A stretch of DNA of 64,000 nucleotides, taken from positions 464,001-528,000 of the forward strand of contig CP076355.1 in the NCBI GenBank assembly GCA_018798825.1, given 5' to 3'. The notes under the pieces are model-generated. The model searched no databases. It saw nothing but the letters and a program-made list of their open reading frames with translations, and had not been told where the DNA came from. Source of the DNA: Ochrobactrum sp. BTU1. Its GTDB lineage: Bacteria; Pseudomonadota; Alphaproteobacteria; Rhizobiales; Rhizobiaceae. This document shows positions 28,507 to 37,885 of the stretch, in pieces (positions within the stretch are counted from its first letter, which is position 1; the number at the start of each line of letters is the position of its first letter). Position numbers and translations under genes: made by a program.

Positions 28507-29826
28507 ATGGCAACTAACGTGGCGTTGACAGGCTTGGCGCGTGATATGCAGGCGCGGGCTGATAGTGGGCGACCAATCCGTATCGGACTGATTGGCTCGG
28601 GCGAGATGGGGACTGATATCGTCACGCGCGTTGCGCATATGCCGGGTATCGAAGTTGGTGCCATTTCTGAACTGCGCGTTCCCAATGCCCTGAAGGCCGT
28701 CGATATCGCTTTTCAGGAGGAAGGTCATGGCCGTGAGGTTTCGACCGCTTCCGATCTGACAGCTGCCATGGAGGCTCACAAGGTCGCCGTAACAGATAAC
28801 GCCAATCTGATCCTCGAAAACGATCTTATCGATGTTGTAATCGACGCAACCGGTGTTCCGGCTGTCGGTGCCGAGATTGGCCTTCGCGCCATGGAGCACG
28901 GCAAGCATCTTGTCATGATGAATGTCGAAGCAGACGTGACAATCGGCGCTTATCTGAAAGCAGAAGCCGAACGTCTTGGTGTTACCTATTCATTGGGCGC
29001 TGGTGACGAGCCGTCATCTTGCATGGAGTTGATCGAGTTTGTGAGTGCCATGGGGCATCCAATTGTGGCCGCCGGCAAGGGCAAGAATAATCCGCTCAAT
29101 ATTGATGCAGTCCCTGACCAATATATAGAAGAAGCCACGCGCCGTAACATGAACGTGCGCATGCTGGTGGAATTCGTCGATGGTTCAAAAACCATGGTCG
29201 AAATGGCCGCTATCGCCAATGCGACAGGTCTTGTCCCGGATAAAGCCGGCATGCACGGTCCGGCTGCGACCCTTGATCAGCTCAACAAGACACTGATCCC
29301 CGAAAAGGACGGCGGTGTGTTGTCTAAAGTTGGTGTGGTTGATTATTCGATCGGGAAGGGTGTAGCGCCCGGCGTGTTTGTCGTCGCCGACATGTCGCAT
29401 CCACGTATTTCCGAGCGCATGGAAGACCTGAAGATGGGCAAGGGTCCATATTTCACGTTCCATCGCCCGTATCACCTGACGTCCCTCGAAGTGCCGCTGA
29501 CTTGCGCCCGCGTTGTTCTTTACGGCAAGCCTGACATGGTTCCGCTTTCAAAGCCGGTCGCAGAAGTGGCTGCGGTTGCAAAGAAGGACATGCAGCCGGG
29601 CGAACAGCTCGATGCAATTGGTGAATACTGCTACCGCGCATGGATCATGACTTCGGGCGAGGCGCGCAGCGCACATGCGATCCCTTGCGGGCTTTTGCAG
29701 GGTGGGAGTGTGACCAAGCCGATCAAGAAGGGTGAGCTTATCACTTACGATAATGCGGCCGTGGCTTCCGGTTCCAAAATTGCTGAACTGCGCGCGCGTC
29801 AAGATAAGCTCGTTTACGGAGCGTGA
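28507..29826 (+). CDS. NAD(P)-dependent oxidoreductase with C-terminal SAF domain (COG4091-like)
   Basis: A 439-aa protein of the 'predicted homoserine dehydrogenase with SAF domain' group, sometimes mislabelled FlgA. The N-terminal Rossmann fold has IRIGLIGSGEMGTDIVTRV (about residues 24-42). A central catalytic region (SLGAGDEPSSCMELIEF) is followed by a C-terminal SAF domain (PIKKGELITYDNAAV). I chose ATG 28507 for its AGGAGG site; the longer ORF is spurious. Its activity has not been settled to my knowledge. Its position between a galactitol-type PTS and an acetoin-type dehydrogenase complex suggests it oxidises or rearranges the imported polyol phosphate. Confidence 0.85.
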   Translation: MATNVALTGLARDMQARADSGRPIRIGLIGSGEMGTDIVTRVAHMPGIEVGAISELRVPNALKAVDIAFQEEGHGREVSTASDLTAAMEAHKVAVTDNANLILENDLIDVVIDATGVPAVGAEIGLRAMEHGKHLVMMNVEADVTIGAYLKAEAERLGVTYSLGAGDEPSSCMELIEFVSAMGHPIVAAGKGKNNPLNIDAVPDQYIEEATRRNMNVRMLVEFVDGSKTMVEMAAIANATGLVPDKAGMHGPAATLDQLNKTLIPEKDGGVLSKVGVVDYSIGKGVAPGVFVVADMSHPRISERMEDLKMGKGPYFTFHRPYHLTSLEVPLTCARVVLYGKPDMVPLSKPVAEVAAVAKKDMQPGEQLDAIGEYCYRAWIMTSGEARSAHAIPCGLLQGGSVTKPIKKGELITYDNAAVASGSKIAELRARQDKLVYGA

Positions 29827-29838
29827 GGACAAAACATC

Positions 29839-30876
29839 ATGGTTCAAGCCAAAAAAGTCGAACCGCAGGATTTGGGCGACCGTCATAACTTACCTTATGC
29901 CTTCCGCACCTATTCGCCGGAGCAACTGAAAGAAGCGCTGCACAAGATGTATCTCATCCGCCGCTTTGAAGAAGGCGCGGAAGAAAGCTACACGCGTGGT
30001 CTCATTCACGGAACGATGCATCTTTCCATCGGGCAGGAAGCGAGCGCGATGGGATCGTGTCTGCCACTCAATGATGATGACATGATCACGTCGACCCATC
30101 GCGGACACGGTCATTGCATCGCCAAGGGCGCAGACGTGAAGCGTATGTTTGCTGAGTTTTTTGGCAAGGAAACGGGTTATTGCAAAGGCCGTGGTGGTTC
30201 GATGCACATTGCCGACGTTTCCAAGGGAAATCTTGGCGCAAACGGTATTGTCGGTGGCGGTATTCCGATTGCGGTCGGAGCTGCGCTTTCCGCCAAGAAG
30301 CAGAAAAACGGCAAGGTAGTCGTATCGTTCTTTGGTGATGGCGCAAACAATGAAGGTGCTTTCCACGAAGCGCTCAATATGGCGTCTGTTTGGAAGCTTC
30401 CTGTTGTTTTCGTTTGTGAAAACAATGGTTACGGCATGTCTACCTCCACCAAGCGCTCCACAGCAGTTGCCAATGTTGCAGACCGCGCCGCAGCTTACAA
30501 TATGCCCGGAGTGATCGTCGATGGTAACAATCTGTCGGAGGTGGCAGAGGCCATCAATGAAGCCACTGAACGTGCACGGCGCGGCGATGGTCCGACACTC
30601 ATTGAAAACAAGACATACCGCATTCGTGGTCATTCCAAAAGCGATCGCAACCGCTATCGCACCAAGGAAGAAATCGAGCATTGGCAGAATGATCGCGATC
30701 CAATCGCGCATTTTGAGGCCGATTTGAAAGCCTATGGCTTCATCAATGACGCCGAGATCAAGGAAATCCGCGCTCAAGTGGAGAAGGAAATCGCTGACGC
30801 GATCGAGTTCGCCAGGAATAGCCCGGCACCTGATCTGACCAACCTGACCCGCGACGTTTACACGGACGATATTTGA
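29839..30876 (+). CDS. thiamine-diphosphate E1 component, alpha subunit (acetoin/pyruvate dehydrogenase type)
   Basis: A 345-aa E1-alpha. The ThDP motif is [20 protein letters not shown] ... ENNGYGMST (about residues 165-200). [11 protein letters not shown] and [11 protein letters not shown] are active-site segments shared with AcoA/PdhA. It forms a heterotetramer with the next gene product. It cleaves a C-C bond next to a carbonyl with ThDP and transfers the acyl unit to lipoate. It begins 12 nt after the oxidoreductase gene. Confidence 0.93.
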   Translation: MVQAKKVEPQDLGDRHNLPYAFRTYSPEQLKEALHKMYLIRRFEEGAEESYTRGLIHGTMHLSIGQEASAMGSCLPLNDDDMITSTHRGHGHCIAKGADVKRMFAEFFGKETGYCKGRGGSMHIADVSKGNLGANGIVGGGIPIAVGAALSAKKQKNGKVVVSFFGDGANNEGAFHEALNMASVWKLPVVFVCENNGYGMSTSTKRSTAVANVADRAAAYNMPGVIVDGNNLSEVAEAINEATERARRGDGPTLIENKTYRIRGHSKSDRNRYRTKEEIEHWQNDRDPIAHFEADLKAYGFINDAEIKEIRAQVEKEIADAIEFARNSPAPDLTNLTRDVYTDDI

Positions 30877-30878
30877 AA

Positions 30879-31877
30879 ATGGACACGACAATCCGTGAGT
30901 TGAGCTATTCGCAAGCCATCCAGGAAGCAATGGCAATTGCCATGGAACGCGACGACCGCGTATTCCTGATGGGTGAAGATATTGGCGTCTATGGCGGCGC
31001 ATTTCAGGTGACAGGTGATCTGGTGCATCGCTTTGGTGAAGACCGGGTCATGGATACGCCGATTTCAGAATTGGGCGGTGCGGGCGTTGCGGTCGGTGCA
31101 GCACTGACCGGTATGCGTCCGATCTTTGAGTTTCAGTTCTCCGACTTTGCAGCGCTCGCGATGGAGCAGATCGTCAACCAGGCTGCAAAAATCCGTTACA
31201 TGCTTGGTGGTGCAGTTTCGGTGCCACTGGTTATGCGTTTTCCGGCAGGGTCGGGAACGGGTGCCGCGGCACAGCACAGCCAGAGCCTTGAAGCATGGCT
31301 TGGCCATGTGCCGGGTCTCAAAGTTTTGCAGCCAGCGACACCTTACGATGCGAAGGGTATGTTGCTCGCAGCTGTTGAAGATCCCGATCCGGTTATGATT
31401 TTTGAGCATAAGCTGCTCTACAAGACCAAAGGTCCGGTTCCTGAAGGCTTCTACACTGTGCCAATCGGCAAGGCGGAAGTAGTTCGCGAAGGGCGCGATC
31501 TGACCATCGTTGCAACGGCTATCATGGTGCACAAAGCCCTTGATGCCGCCGCTGAACTTGCCAAGGAAGGCATTGATGTTGAAGTGATCGACCTGCGCAC
31601 CGTGCGTCCGATTGATCGTGAAACCATCATCAAAAGCGTCAAGAAGACGTCAAAGCTTATTTGCGTTTACGAGGCGGTAAAGACCCTTGGTATTGGCGCT
31701 GAAATCTCTGCTATTGTGGCGGAAAGTGATGCGTTCGACTATCTGGATGCGCCAATCGTGCGTCTCGGCGGAGCAGAAACCCCAATCCCTTATAACCCCG
31801 ACCTTGAACGCGCGACCGTTCCACAGGTACCCGATATCCTGAATAGCGCTCGTGATCTGGCCAGGGGAGTGCGCTAG
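30879..31877 (+). CDS. thiamine-diphosphate E1 component, beta subunit (acetoin/pyruvate dehydrogenase type)
   Basis: A 332-aa E1-beta. It contains the transketolase-type pyrimidine domain ([35 protein letters not shown]) and a C-terminal transketolase domain ([17 protein letters not shown]). The sequence [17 protein letters not shown] fits acetoin dehydrogenase as well as pyruvate dehydrogenase. I chose ATG 30879, just after the upstream TGA, over a TTG at 30873. Confidence 0.93.
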   Translation: MDTTIRELSYSQAIQEAMAIAMERDDRVFLMGEDIGVYGGAFQVTGDLVHRFGEDRVMDTPISELGGAGVAVGAALTGMRPIFEFQFSDFAALAMEQIVNQAAKIRYMLGGAVSVPLVMRFPAGSGTGAAAQHSQSLEAWLGHVPGLKVLQPATPYDAKGMLLAAVEDPDPVMIFEHKLLYKTKGPVPEGFYTVPIGKAEVVREGRDLTIVATAIMVHKALDAAAELAKEGIDVEVIDLRTVRPIDRETIIKSVKKTSKLICVYEAVKTLGIGAEISAIVAESDAFDYLDAPIVRLGGAETPIPYNPDLERATVPQVPDILNSARDLARGVR

Positions 31878-31879
31878 CC

Positions 31880-33220
31880 ATGGCTGTGGAAGTCATTCTC
31901 CCCAAGGTCGATATGGATATGGAGACGGGACAGATTTCGCGATGGTACGCCAAGGATGGCGATACCGTTACGAAAGGTCAGCTTCTCTTTGAAATCGAGA
32001 CCGACAAGGCGGCGATGGAAGTCGATGCGCCAGCATCGGGTATTATCGCGGATATTAGTGCGTCTGAAGGGACTGTTGTGCCTGTCGGTCAGGCTGTGGC
32101 CTGGATTTACGCAGAAGGGGAAGCACGTAACGGCAAGTCGGTTCCGCTTGTTGAAGAATCCGTCGCTGTTGCCCAAGTGGAGGCGGTAGTCGAACCGGTA
32201 ACCCTGAAACGGGTTGAACCTCAGTCCTCCCAAGACGATGAATCGGGTTCAGTCAATGACGTTCGGGCAACACCGCTCGCTCGTCGGCTTGCCCGCGAAG
32301 CAGGCATTGATCTTACGTCTATTCAAGGTTCAGGCCCGAAAGGGCGTGTTCAGAAGAAGGATGTTGAGGGAAATATCATTGCGACAAAGCCTATAAACAC
32401 AGCGATAGCAGCAAAGCCCTCTCCGAGTAGAATCACCGCACCTGTCGCATCTAGACAGCTCAATGCAGTCTGGCTGCGTGAGGGTGAAGCAGGCCGCTTG
32501 CCGGTTGTTTTGATTCATGGTTTTGCCGCCGATCTCAATTCGTGGCGTGGATTGTTTGCCGGTGCATCGCTTGGTCATCCAATTCTAGCACTCGATCTTC
32601 CAGGACACGGCAATTCACCACGCGTCGTTCCTGAAAGCATAGACGACATTGCAGCAAGCGTTGAGGCAACGCTTGCATCATTGGGTGTAACATCCTGCCA
32701 TATGGTCGGACATTCACTTGGTGGAGCGGTTGCGACTGTAACGGCTGCTCGCGGTGTTGTCGATGTGCGTTCGCTGCTGCTGATTTCGTCGGGCGGCTTG
32801 GGGCCACAGGTCAATGGGGCGTTTATAACGGGTCTCGTCGGCGCGAAAAGCGAAGCCAGCATCGTTCCCTGGCTGAAACTGCTCGTCGCTGATGAGAGCC
32901 ATCTGACAAAACCTTTCATCAGTGCGACTGTTGCTCAGGCAATGGATGCAGAACTGCGCGACACGCAGGAAGCAATTGGTGCCCGGTTCTTTGCAGATGG
33001 TACGCAGACCTTTGAGGTACGCTCAAGCATTGCTTCGCTTGCTATACCAGTGCGGCTTATCTTCGGTGTCGAAGACAGTGTTATCCCCGTCGCTCATGCT
33101 CGTGGCTTGCCGGGGAGAGTGGGCGTTCACATTTTCGCAGGGTGTGGACACATGCCACAAATCGAAGAGCGAGCTGCGGTGTTGCAAATCCTTAAAGAAT
33201 GCGTGGCAGCTGCCAATTGA
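31880..33220 (+). CDS. lipoyl-domain / alpha-beta hydrolase E2-like protein (AcoC-like)
   Basis: A 446-aa protein. Residues 1-80 form a lipoyl domain with lipoylated K43 (EIETDKAAMEV). Residues about 130-170 form a peripheral-subunit-binding domain (TPLARRLAREAGIDL, GSGPKGRVQKKDV). A linker follows, then an alpha/beta hydrolase domain (about 195-446) with HGFAADLNSW, S279 in GHSLGG and H424 in CGHMP. There is no 2-oxoacid acyltransferase domain. This architecture is known from AcoC of acetoin dehydrogenase systems and argues against ordinary pyruvate dehydrogenase. It probably accepts the acyl group from E1. No E3 gene is nearby. Confidence 0.9.
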   Translation: MAVEVILPKVDMDMETGQISRWYAKDGDTVTKGQLLFEIETDKAAMEVDAPASGIIADISASEGTVVPVGQAVAWIYAEGEARNGKSVPLVEESVAVAQVEAVVEPVTLKRVEPQSSQDDESGSVNDVRATPLARRLAREAGIDLTSIQGSGPKGRVQKKDVEGNIIATKPINTAIAAKPSPSRITAPVASRQLNAVWLREGEAGRLPVVLIHGFAADLNSWRGLFAGASLGHPILALDLPGHGNSPRVVPESIDDIAASVEATLASLGVTSCHMVGHSLGGAVATVTAARGVVDVRSLLLISSGGLGPQVNGAFITGLVGAKSEASIVPWLKLLVADESHLTKPFISATVAQAMDAELRDTQEAIGARFFADGTQTFEVRSSIASLAIPVRLIFGVEDSVIPVAHARGLPGRVGVHIFAGCGHMPQIEERAAVLQILKECVAAAN

Positions 33221-33249
33221 TGCCCGTTTCGTCGCAGATGCGGCAATTA

Positions 33250-33283
33250 AAAAAGCACATCGTCGCAAAACGATGTGCTTTTT
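33250..33283. terminator. bidirectional terminator between E2-like gene and SorC regulator
   Basis: The perfect 14-bp stem AAAAAGCACATCGT / ACGATGTGCTTTTT has a 6-nt loop. It has A- and T-runs on both sides, so it can end transcription from both convergent genes. Confidence 0.9.
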
Positions 33284-33287
33284 GCAT

Positions 33288-34310
33288 TTAATGGGATTGC
33301 CCTCTGAGTATCTCAGCAGCACTTTCCTCATCAGTGATGAGAACGGTTGGCTTCAGAAGCTCTAATGCACCAAGCAGAGCTGCGATCTTCTCTTTTCCAC
33401 CTGATGTAAGAATACGCTGCGGTGTCTTCTGAAGGCTCTCAATTTTGGCCGACATGACACGATCATGCACTGGATCATCAACGATTTTGCCATTTATATC
33501 GTAGAAGTGGAACAACACGTCGCCGACGGCACCGTTCTCGATCAGGGACAGTTTCTGTGCCTCATCGATCAGGCCCACGCGATAAGACGTGCTACTGGCT
33601 GTCTGAATATCGCCAACGCTGAGCAAAACCATATCGAGTTCTTCGGCCATGTCCAACACAGTATTCAGCCCACAACGCTCGATAAGTGCGATCCGCGTTT
33701 CTTTGCTGTCGACCAGAGCAGGGGCGGGGATCAGATAGCCTTCTCCCTGAAAAATCTGCGCAAATTGCCACGCAAATTCCGGTGGGTTGGAGCGACGCGG
33801 TTGCACGATGCCGCCAAGCAGAGAAATTACCTTGAGATCGTTGAGCGGCCGGGCACCGATATGTTGCAGGGTACTGGAAAGGGTACGCCCCCAGCCCACG
33901 CCGATTGTCATGCCATGCTGCACTTTTTCCGAAAGATAAGCACCCGTTGCCGCACTGATCGGTGGTATTGGATCAATGTCAGACGAAGAAAGTGGTGCGA
34001 CAATCGCGCGCTCAAGCCCGAAGGTTTTTTCAAGCTCAACTTCTAACGATGTCAGACTTGCCAACTTGCCTTCGATCGTAATTTTCACTTCGTTTCGAGC
34101 GCGGGCATCAGCAAGAAGGCGAACGATTGTGACACGACCGACCCCCAGCGCTTCGGCGATATCATTCTGGGTCATTTGCTCGACATAATACATCCACGCA
34201 GCTCGCGTTCGCAGCCGACTTGTTCGATTTTCTGCAGCCACACCTTCCGATCCAATGATGAGGTCCGCTGCTTCCGGATTTTTCTGCGTCTTCTTGCCGG
34301 CTTTTTTCAA
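33288..34310 (-). CDS. SorC family sugar-binding transcriptional regulator
   Basis: A 340-aa SorC/DeoR-like regulator. The HTH at the N-terminus reads EQMTQNDIAEALGVGRVTIV. It is followed by the large SorC sugar-phosphate-binding domain (GMTIGVGWGRTLSSTLQH, LGGIVQPR, GLIDEAQ region, RILTSGGKEKIAALLGAL). I take TTG 34310 as the start, with GAGGGA upstream. It is convergent with the dehydrogenase operon. It is the natural candidate for binding the ACAAATGTTC sites upstream of the two PTS operons. Confidence 0.92.
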   Translation of the reverse strand: MKKAGKKTQKNPEAADLIIGSEGVAAENRTSRLRTRAAWMYYVEQMTQNDIAEALGVGRVTIVRLLADARARNEVKITIEGKLASLTSLEVELEKTFGLERAIVAPLSSSDIDPIPPISAATGAYLSEKVQHGMTIGVGWGRTLSSTLQHIGARPLNDLKVISLLGGIVQPRRSNPPEFAWQFAQIFQGEGYLIPAPALVDSKETRIALIERCGLNTVLDMAEELDMVLLSVGDIQTASSTSYRVGLIDEAQKLSLIENGAVGDVLFHFYDINGKIVDDPVHDRVMSAKIESLQKTPQRILTSGGKEKIAALLGALELLKPTVLITDEESAAEILRGQSH

Positions 34311-34451
34311 AACTGTCCCTCAAATTATTGACGTATTATTACATTATAGAAGTAGTGTTCTTACACCGAAACTATTGCTTTTCCTCCCGAAGGCAAACAA
34401 TAATTCATGTGCTTGGTGCATCCTGTTAGGATGGCGCTGTGGTTGAGGAAA

Positions 34452-35243
34452 ATGAATATGTTACGCATTCTTTCAGAAGAAATTGCAGTCAATCTGAAGG
34501 ACCGCCTGCGCGAGGTTCGATACATGATTCGTCGCAACCGACATGAAAGTTTGCAGGTCGAGCAATCAGCGACACGCCCGGGAGAAATCGTATCGCCGGA
34601 GTTGTTGCTTGGACATGCGGCAAGCGCGATTGATATGGCGCTGACCACGGCTGAAACAATTTCGATCTCACTGATTTCTTCTAATCCAAATGTGCATAAC
34701 AGCGCGCCGAATGTGAAGGGTTTGTCGGTTTATTTCGGTACTGGTGCCGAGGGCGCACGTGCTTTTCGTCGGGATATGTATTATCTCACAAAAGAAGTGC
34801 TCCGCCGCCATCAGTTGCAGAATGTGCTGGTCCAGGAAGCAACATTTGTCATGGTTCATGCCAGAATGATGCAGAAGCATGGCTTGTTGCTGAAAAGTGT
34901 CTTTTCTTCAAAAGCTGAGGATAGGAAGATTGCAGCAACGGCTAAAGCTGTCGCTGCCATGTTTTTGGAACTGCTTGACGAAGTACCAGTGCGCTTTATC
35001 TCGACGCATGGTCATTGCGACCCACAGGCGCTACGTAGATTTGAAACAACGTGCTTTGCGGCATTTGGTGTCGCTTGTGGTCTGGCCACAGCAAAGGCCG
35101 CAGATCTGGCAGACGTAGATCCTTTGGAAAGCGCCATCCTGTCGCTTGATGTACGCCATGATCGTCTCATGCAGGCGGCAGAGGACCGCGATGAGGCTCA
35201 GCTCGAAGTATTATTCCAGACTTTAATTGCTCATCTTCCATAA
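34452..35243 (+). CDS. unrecognised protein next to the PTS regulator
   Basis: About 263 aa; I do not recognise the family. It appears soluble, with no signal peptide and a helix-rich composition. Visible segments are SISLISSNPNVHNSAPNVKG, GARAFRRDMYYLTKEVLRRH and FISTHGHCDPQALRRFETTC; the last has His/Cys/Asp residues that could bind metal. A GAGG site precedes ATG 34452 (or 34458). It is divergent from the SorC regulator and ends at a shared terminator with the HPr-EI gene, so it is embedded in the PTS region. Confidence 0.75.
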   Translation: MNMLRILSEEIAVNLKDRLREVRYMIRRNRHESLQVEQSATRPGEIVSPELLLGHAASAIDMALTTAETISISLISSNPNVHNSAPNVKGLSVYFGTGAEGARAFRRDMYYLTKEVLRRHQLQNVLVQEATFVMVHARMMQKHGLLLKSVFSSKAEDRKIAATAKAVAAMFLELLDEVPVRFISTHGHCDPQALRRFETTCFAAFGVACGLATAKAADLADVDPLESAILSLDVRHDRLMQAAEDRDEAQLEVLFQTLIAHLP

Positions 35244-35248
35244 AGTAA

Positions 35249-35274
35249 AAGCCCGGATAGCGATATCCGGGCTT
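35249..35274. terminator. bidirectional terminator
   Basis: The 11-bp perfect stem AAGCCCGGATA / TATCCGGGCTT has a 4-nt loop. It lies between the unrecognised gene and the convergent HPr-EI gene. Confidence 0.8.
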
Positions 35275-35299
35275 CTTGTAGGTGCCTTGTAGGCAAGAT

Positions 35300-37276
35300 C
35301 TAACCGCCAAACATATCTGCGATATGCTTTTTTGCGCGTGGAATTGAAGCCGGGCTCATGCTGAGTTCGGTCAATCCCATACGAATGAACTCGCCGATAA
35401 GCTCCGGCTTTCCAGCTGCTTCACCGCACATGCCGACCATGATTCCTGCTTCCGTTCCCGCTTTCGCGGTCATCTCAATTGCAGCCATTACAGCCGGATG
35501 GCTGACATCATTGAGCTTTGCAACGGTTGGATTGAGCCGATCTGCAGCCATCACATACTGTGTTAGATCGTTGGTGCCGATGGAAAAGAAAGCAGCTTCT
35601 TTTGCGAGCTCTCGGGCAGCGAAAACCGCTGCAGGTGTCTCTATCATTACGCCAAGGTCAAACTCAGCAAATGTTTTGCCTTCGGATTTAAGCTCAGTGA
35701 TGCATTCCACGATAAGGCGTCTGGTTGCGCGGATTTCTTCAACGTCGGAAACCATTGGCAACATAACTTTGAGATTGCCGTTAACCGCAGCACGCAAAAG
35801 TGCCCTAAGCTGCGGTTTGAACACATCAGGACGGTCGAGGCACATGCGAATGCCGCGCCAGCCAAGGAAAGGGTTTTCTTCCTCGGGGAACTCAATCCCC
35901 GCAATCGGCTTGTCACCACCAATATCAAGCGTTCGAACGATTACGGAGTTTGGCGCGAAAGCTTTTAGAAGTGCCGTGTAGGTTTCTGTCTGCATATCTT
36001 CTGAAGGCAGGTGAATATGCTTCATGAACAGAAGTTCGGTGCGAAAAAGTCCGACGCCCATCGCACCGGCTTCAAGGGCTACATCAATTTCTTCCAGCGC
36101 ACCCATATTGGCGGCCACTTCGATTATTGTTCCGTCAGGGCGACGCGGCGTGATGGAGCGGTAAGCATCCAGTGCCTGCCTTTCCTGCAGCGCTTCGGAA
36201 ATGCGCGCTTCGATTTCGTTGCGGGTGGCTATATCCGGATCGGCATGAACGATGCCGAAACTTCCATCCACTGCTACGGTCCTCGCATTCTTGAGTTCTT
36301 GAACTGCACTTCCAAGACCAAGAACAGCGGGAATTCCATGTGTGCGTGCGATGATGGCAACATGCGATGTTGCGCCGCCATGGCCGCAGACTACGCCTTT
36401 GATCTTCTTGAGCGGCGCGCGGGCAAGATCCCAAGCGCCGATGTCGTCGGCAATGAGCACCGAGCCTTCCGGCAGGCCTTCAAGATTGATGTCTTCCTTG
36501 CCAAGCAGAGCCAGACAGATCTGGCGGCTGACAGCGTGCACATCATCCGCGCGTGCGTTGAGATACGGATCATCAAGTGCCGCAAATTGGCCTGCTACCG
36601 TTGAAGCTGCGGCGAGCATGGCGGAAATCGCATCCAGACCGTCCCGGATAAGCCCAAGTGCTTCGTCGGTCAGGCTATCATCTGCAGCAATATCTTTTAA
36701 TGCCGCCACGATGCCCCTGTCTGCGTCAGCGAGATTACCGCTGGAAAGGGAAGCATCCATGCGCTGTTGGACTGTTGCAATTGCAGATTTGAAATGGGCA
36801 ATCTCGGCGTCTATTTCAGAAGCTGCAAGTTTTCGACCCAAAGGTCTAATCTCTTCAGGGAAGAACGGAAAAGCTGCTCCCAATGAAATACCTTCGCTGG
36901 CCCCCACACCTTTTATCTGACCAGCAGGAAGCTTGATCGTGATTGCAGGCTGAGGGGTCGCTTCGGCTTGAGGCGCAGAATTAGGAGCTGGCTTTGTCGA
37001 GATTGTCGTTTCTTCAAGGCCCGCCTGTGGGTTCTCCAGATAGCCTATCAAAGCCTCAATAGCTTCAATCGCATCTGCACCATCGGCACGAACGGTCACT
37101 TCATCGAGCTCTTTTACGCCAAGCAACATCAGCTTAACGGAGCTTTTGGCACTTACGCTTTTTCCTGCCTTGGCAATTTCGATGTCACTCTCAAAACCTT
37201 TGGCCAGTTTAACAAAGCGAGTTGCAGGGCGCGCATGCAGCCCTTCATGCACCCGGACGATCGTCGAGCGTTCCAT
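35300..37276 (-). CDS. ptsP: HPr-Enzyme I fusion (PEP-protein phosphotransferase)
   Basis: A 658-aa multiphosphoryl-transfer protein. Residues 1-90 are HPr with phospho-His H14 (EGLHARPATRFVK) and the regulatory-Ser region SAKSSVKLMLLG. A Pro/Ala-rich linker spans about 95-115. Enzyme I occupies about 118-658, with phospho-His H305 (GGATSHVAIIAR), PEP-binding FRTELLFM, and the C-terminal catalytic MVGMCGEAAG. There is no GAF domain, so it is not the nitrogen PTS enzyme, and no IIA domain, so it is not FruB. It takes phosphate from PEP and presumably feeds both IIA proteins encoded nearby. It is last in the glucitol-type operon. Confidence 0.95.
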   Translation of the reverse strand: MERSTIVRVHEGLHARPATRFVKLAKGFESDIEIAKAGKSVSAKSSVKLMLLGVKELDEVTVRADGADAIEAIEALIGYLENPQAGLEETTISTKPAPNSAPQAEATPQPAITIKLPAGQIKGVGASEGISLGAAFPFFPEEIRPLGRKLAASEIDAEIAHFKSAIATVQQRMDASLSSGNLADADRGIVAALKDIAADDSLTDEALGLIRDGLDAISAMLAAASTVAGQFAALDDPYLNARADDVHAVSRQICLALLGKEDINLEGLPEGSVLIADDIGAWDLARAPLKKIKGVVCGHGGATSHVAIIARTHGIPAVLGLGSAVQELKNARTVAVDGSFGIVHADPDIATRNEIEARISEALQERQALDAYRSITPRRPDGTIIEVAANMGALEEIDVALEAGAMGVGLFRTELLFMKHIHLPSEDMQTETYTALLKAFAPNSVIVRTLDIGGDKPIAGIEFPEEENPFLGWRGIRMCLDRPDVFKPQLRALLRAAVNGNLKVMLPMVSDVEEIRATRRLIVECITELKSEGKTFAEFDLGVMIETPAAVFAARELAKEAAFFSIGTNDLTQYVMAADRLNPTVAKLNDVSHPAVMAAIEMTAKAGTEAGIMVGMCGEAAGKPELIGEFIRMGLTELSMSPASIPRAKKHIADMFGG

Positions 37277-37300
37277 TTATGTAAGCCTCAAATCGACATC

Positions 37301-37338
37301 TGAAACGATTTCACATCCATGACATAAAAATCGTTTCA
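37301..37338 (-). repeat. inverted repeat upstream of HPr-EI gene
   Basis: The perfect 11-bp arms TGAAACGATTT (37301-37311) and AAATCGTTTCA (37328-37338) lie between the IIA and HPr-EI genes. It could be an attenuating hairpin or an operator for a separate promoter. Confidence 0.5.
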
Positions 37339-37384
37339 ATTGTCTGTTTTAACACGCGATTCTTATTCCAGAGATGGCCAGTTC

Positions 37385-37765
37385 CTAGCCATCGATGGTG
37401 ATAATCTGCCCTTCTTTGAGAGCAGCGACAAGGTCTTCACCTGCTATTTCGCTGGCACAGATCTCACCAGGGCGATCAGTCGAATTCGCGCCCGTGAATG
37501 AAATAACCACATGCCCGATTTCGCGGACTTTCTGCCAGGCGCTTTCACCAACGGCAGTAATTTCTGCTTTGAGCGAGCCAATGGTGATTTTTGCTCCAAT
37601 AGCGGGAGCTGATACCTCAGGACCTTCTTCCACAACGTGAAGAACAGATACTTCTGCCAGTTCAGGTGGCGAGCCGTCAGCAAACAGGATGAGAACGCCG
37701 CCTTCGGCGAGATCCGCTACTTCCGGGCCGATCGCGGTGATCCGCGTTTTCAGATGTATCGACAT
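37385..37765 (-). CDS. PTS glucitol/sorbitol-type Enzyme IIA
   Basis: A 126-aa IIA-Gut family protein (SrlB-like). Family features are ITAIGPEVADLAEGGVLILF, a beta-rich fold with ITIGSLKAEITAVGESAW and the C-terminal GDLVAALKEG-like end. I chose ATG 37765 (MSIHLKTR), preceded by AAAGGA. It is phosphorylated by HPr and serves the IIB/IIC genes immediately upstream. The exact phospho-His is not certain from inspection: H41 of the ORF region (VSVLHVVEEG) and the one in IGHVVISF are candidates. Confidence 0.9.
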   Translation of the reverse strand: MSIHLKTRITAIGPEVADLAEGGVLILFADGSPPELAEVSVLHVVEEGPEVSAPAIGAKITIGSLKAEITAVGESAWQKVREIGHVVISFTGANSTDRPGEICASEIAGEDLVAALKEGQIITIDG

Positions 37766-37885
37766 AGAGGCGGTCCTTTCTTGATATGGTCGTTCGATGT
37801 CCACGACAGTCGATCAGGAGCATCGATATTGTACATGTTTTGGGAAATTGCCTGCCGCCGCTTTTGTTGCGGCAGGCTCCGAGTT

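Noticed and set aside
29890-31002. A 370-codon open frame antisense to E1-alpha
   Set aside because: It is a shadow of the strongly conserved E1-alpha frame, with no recognisable domain and low-complexity residues.
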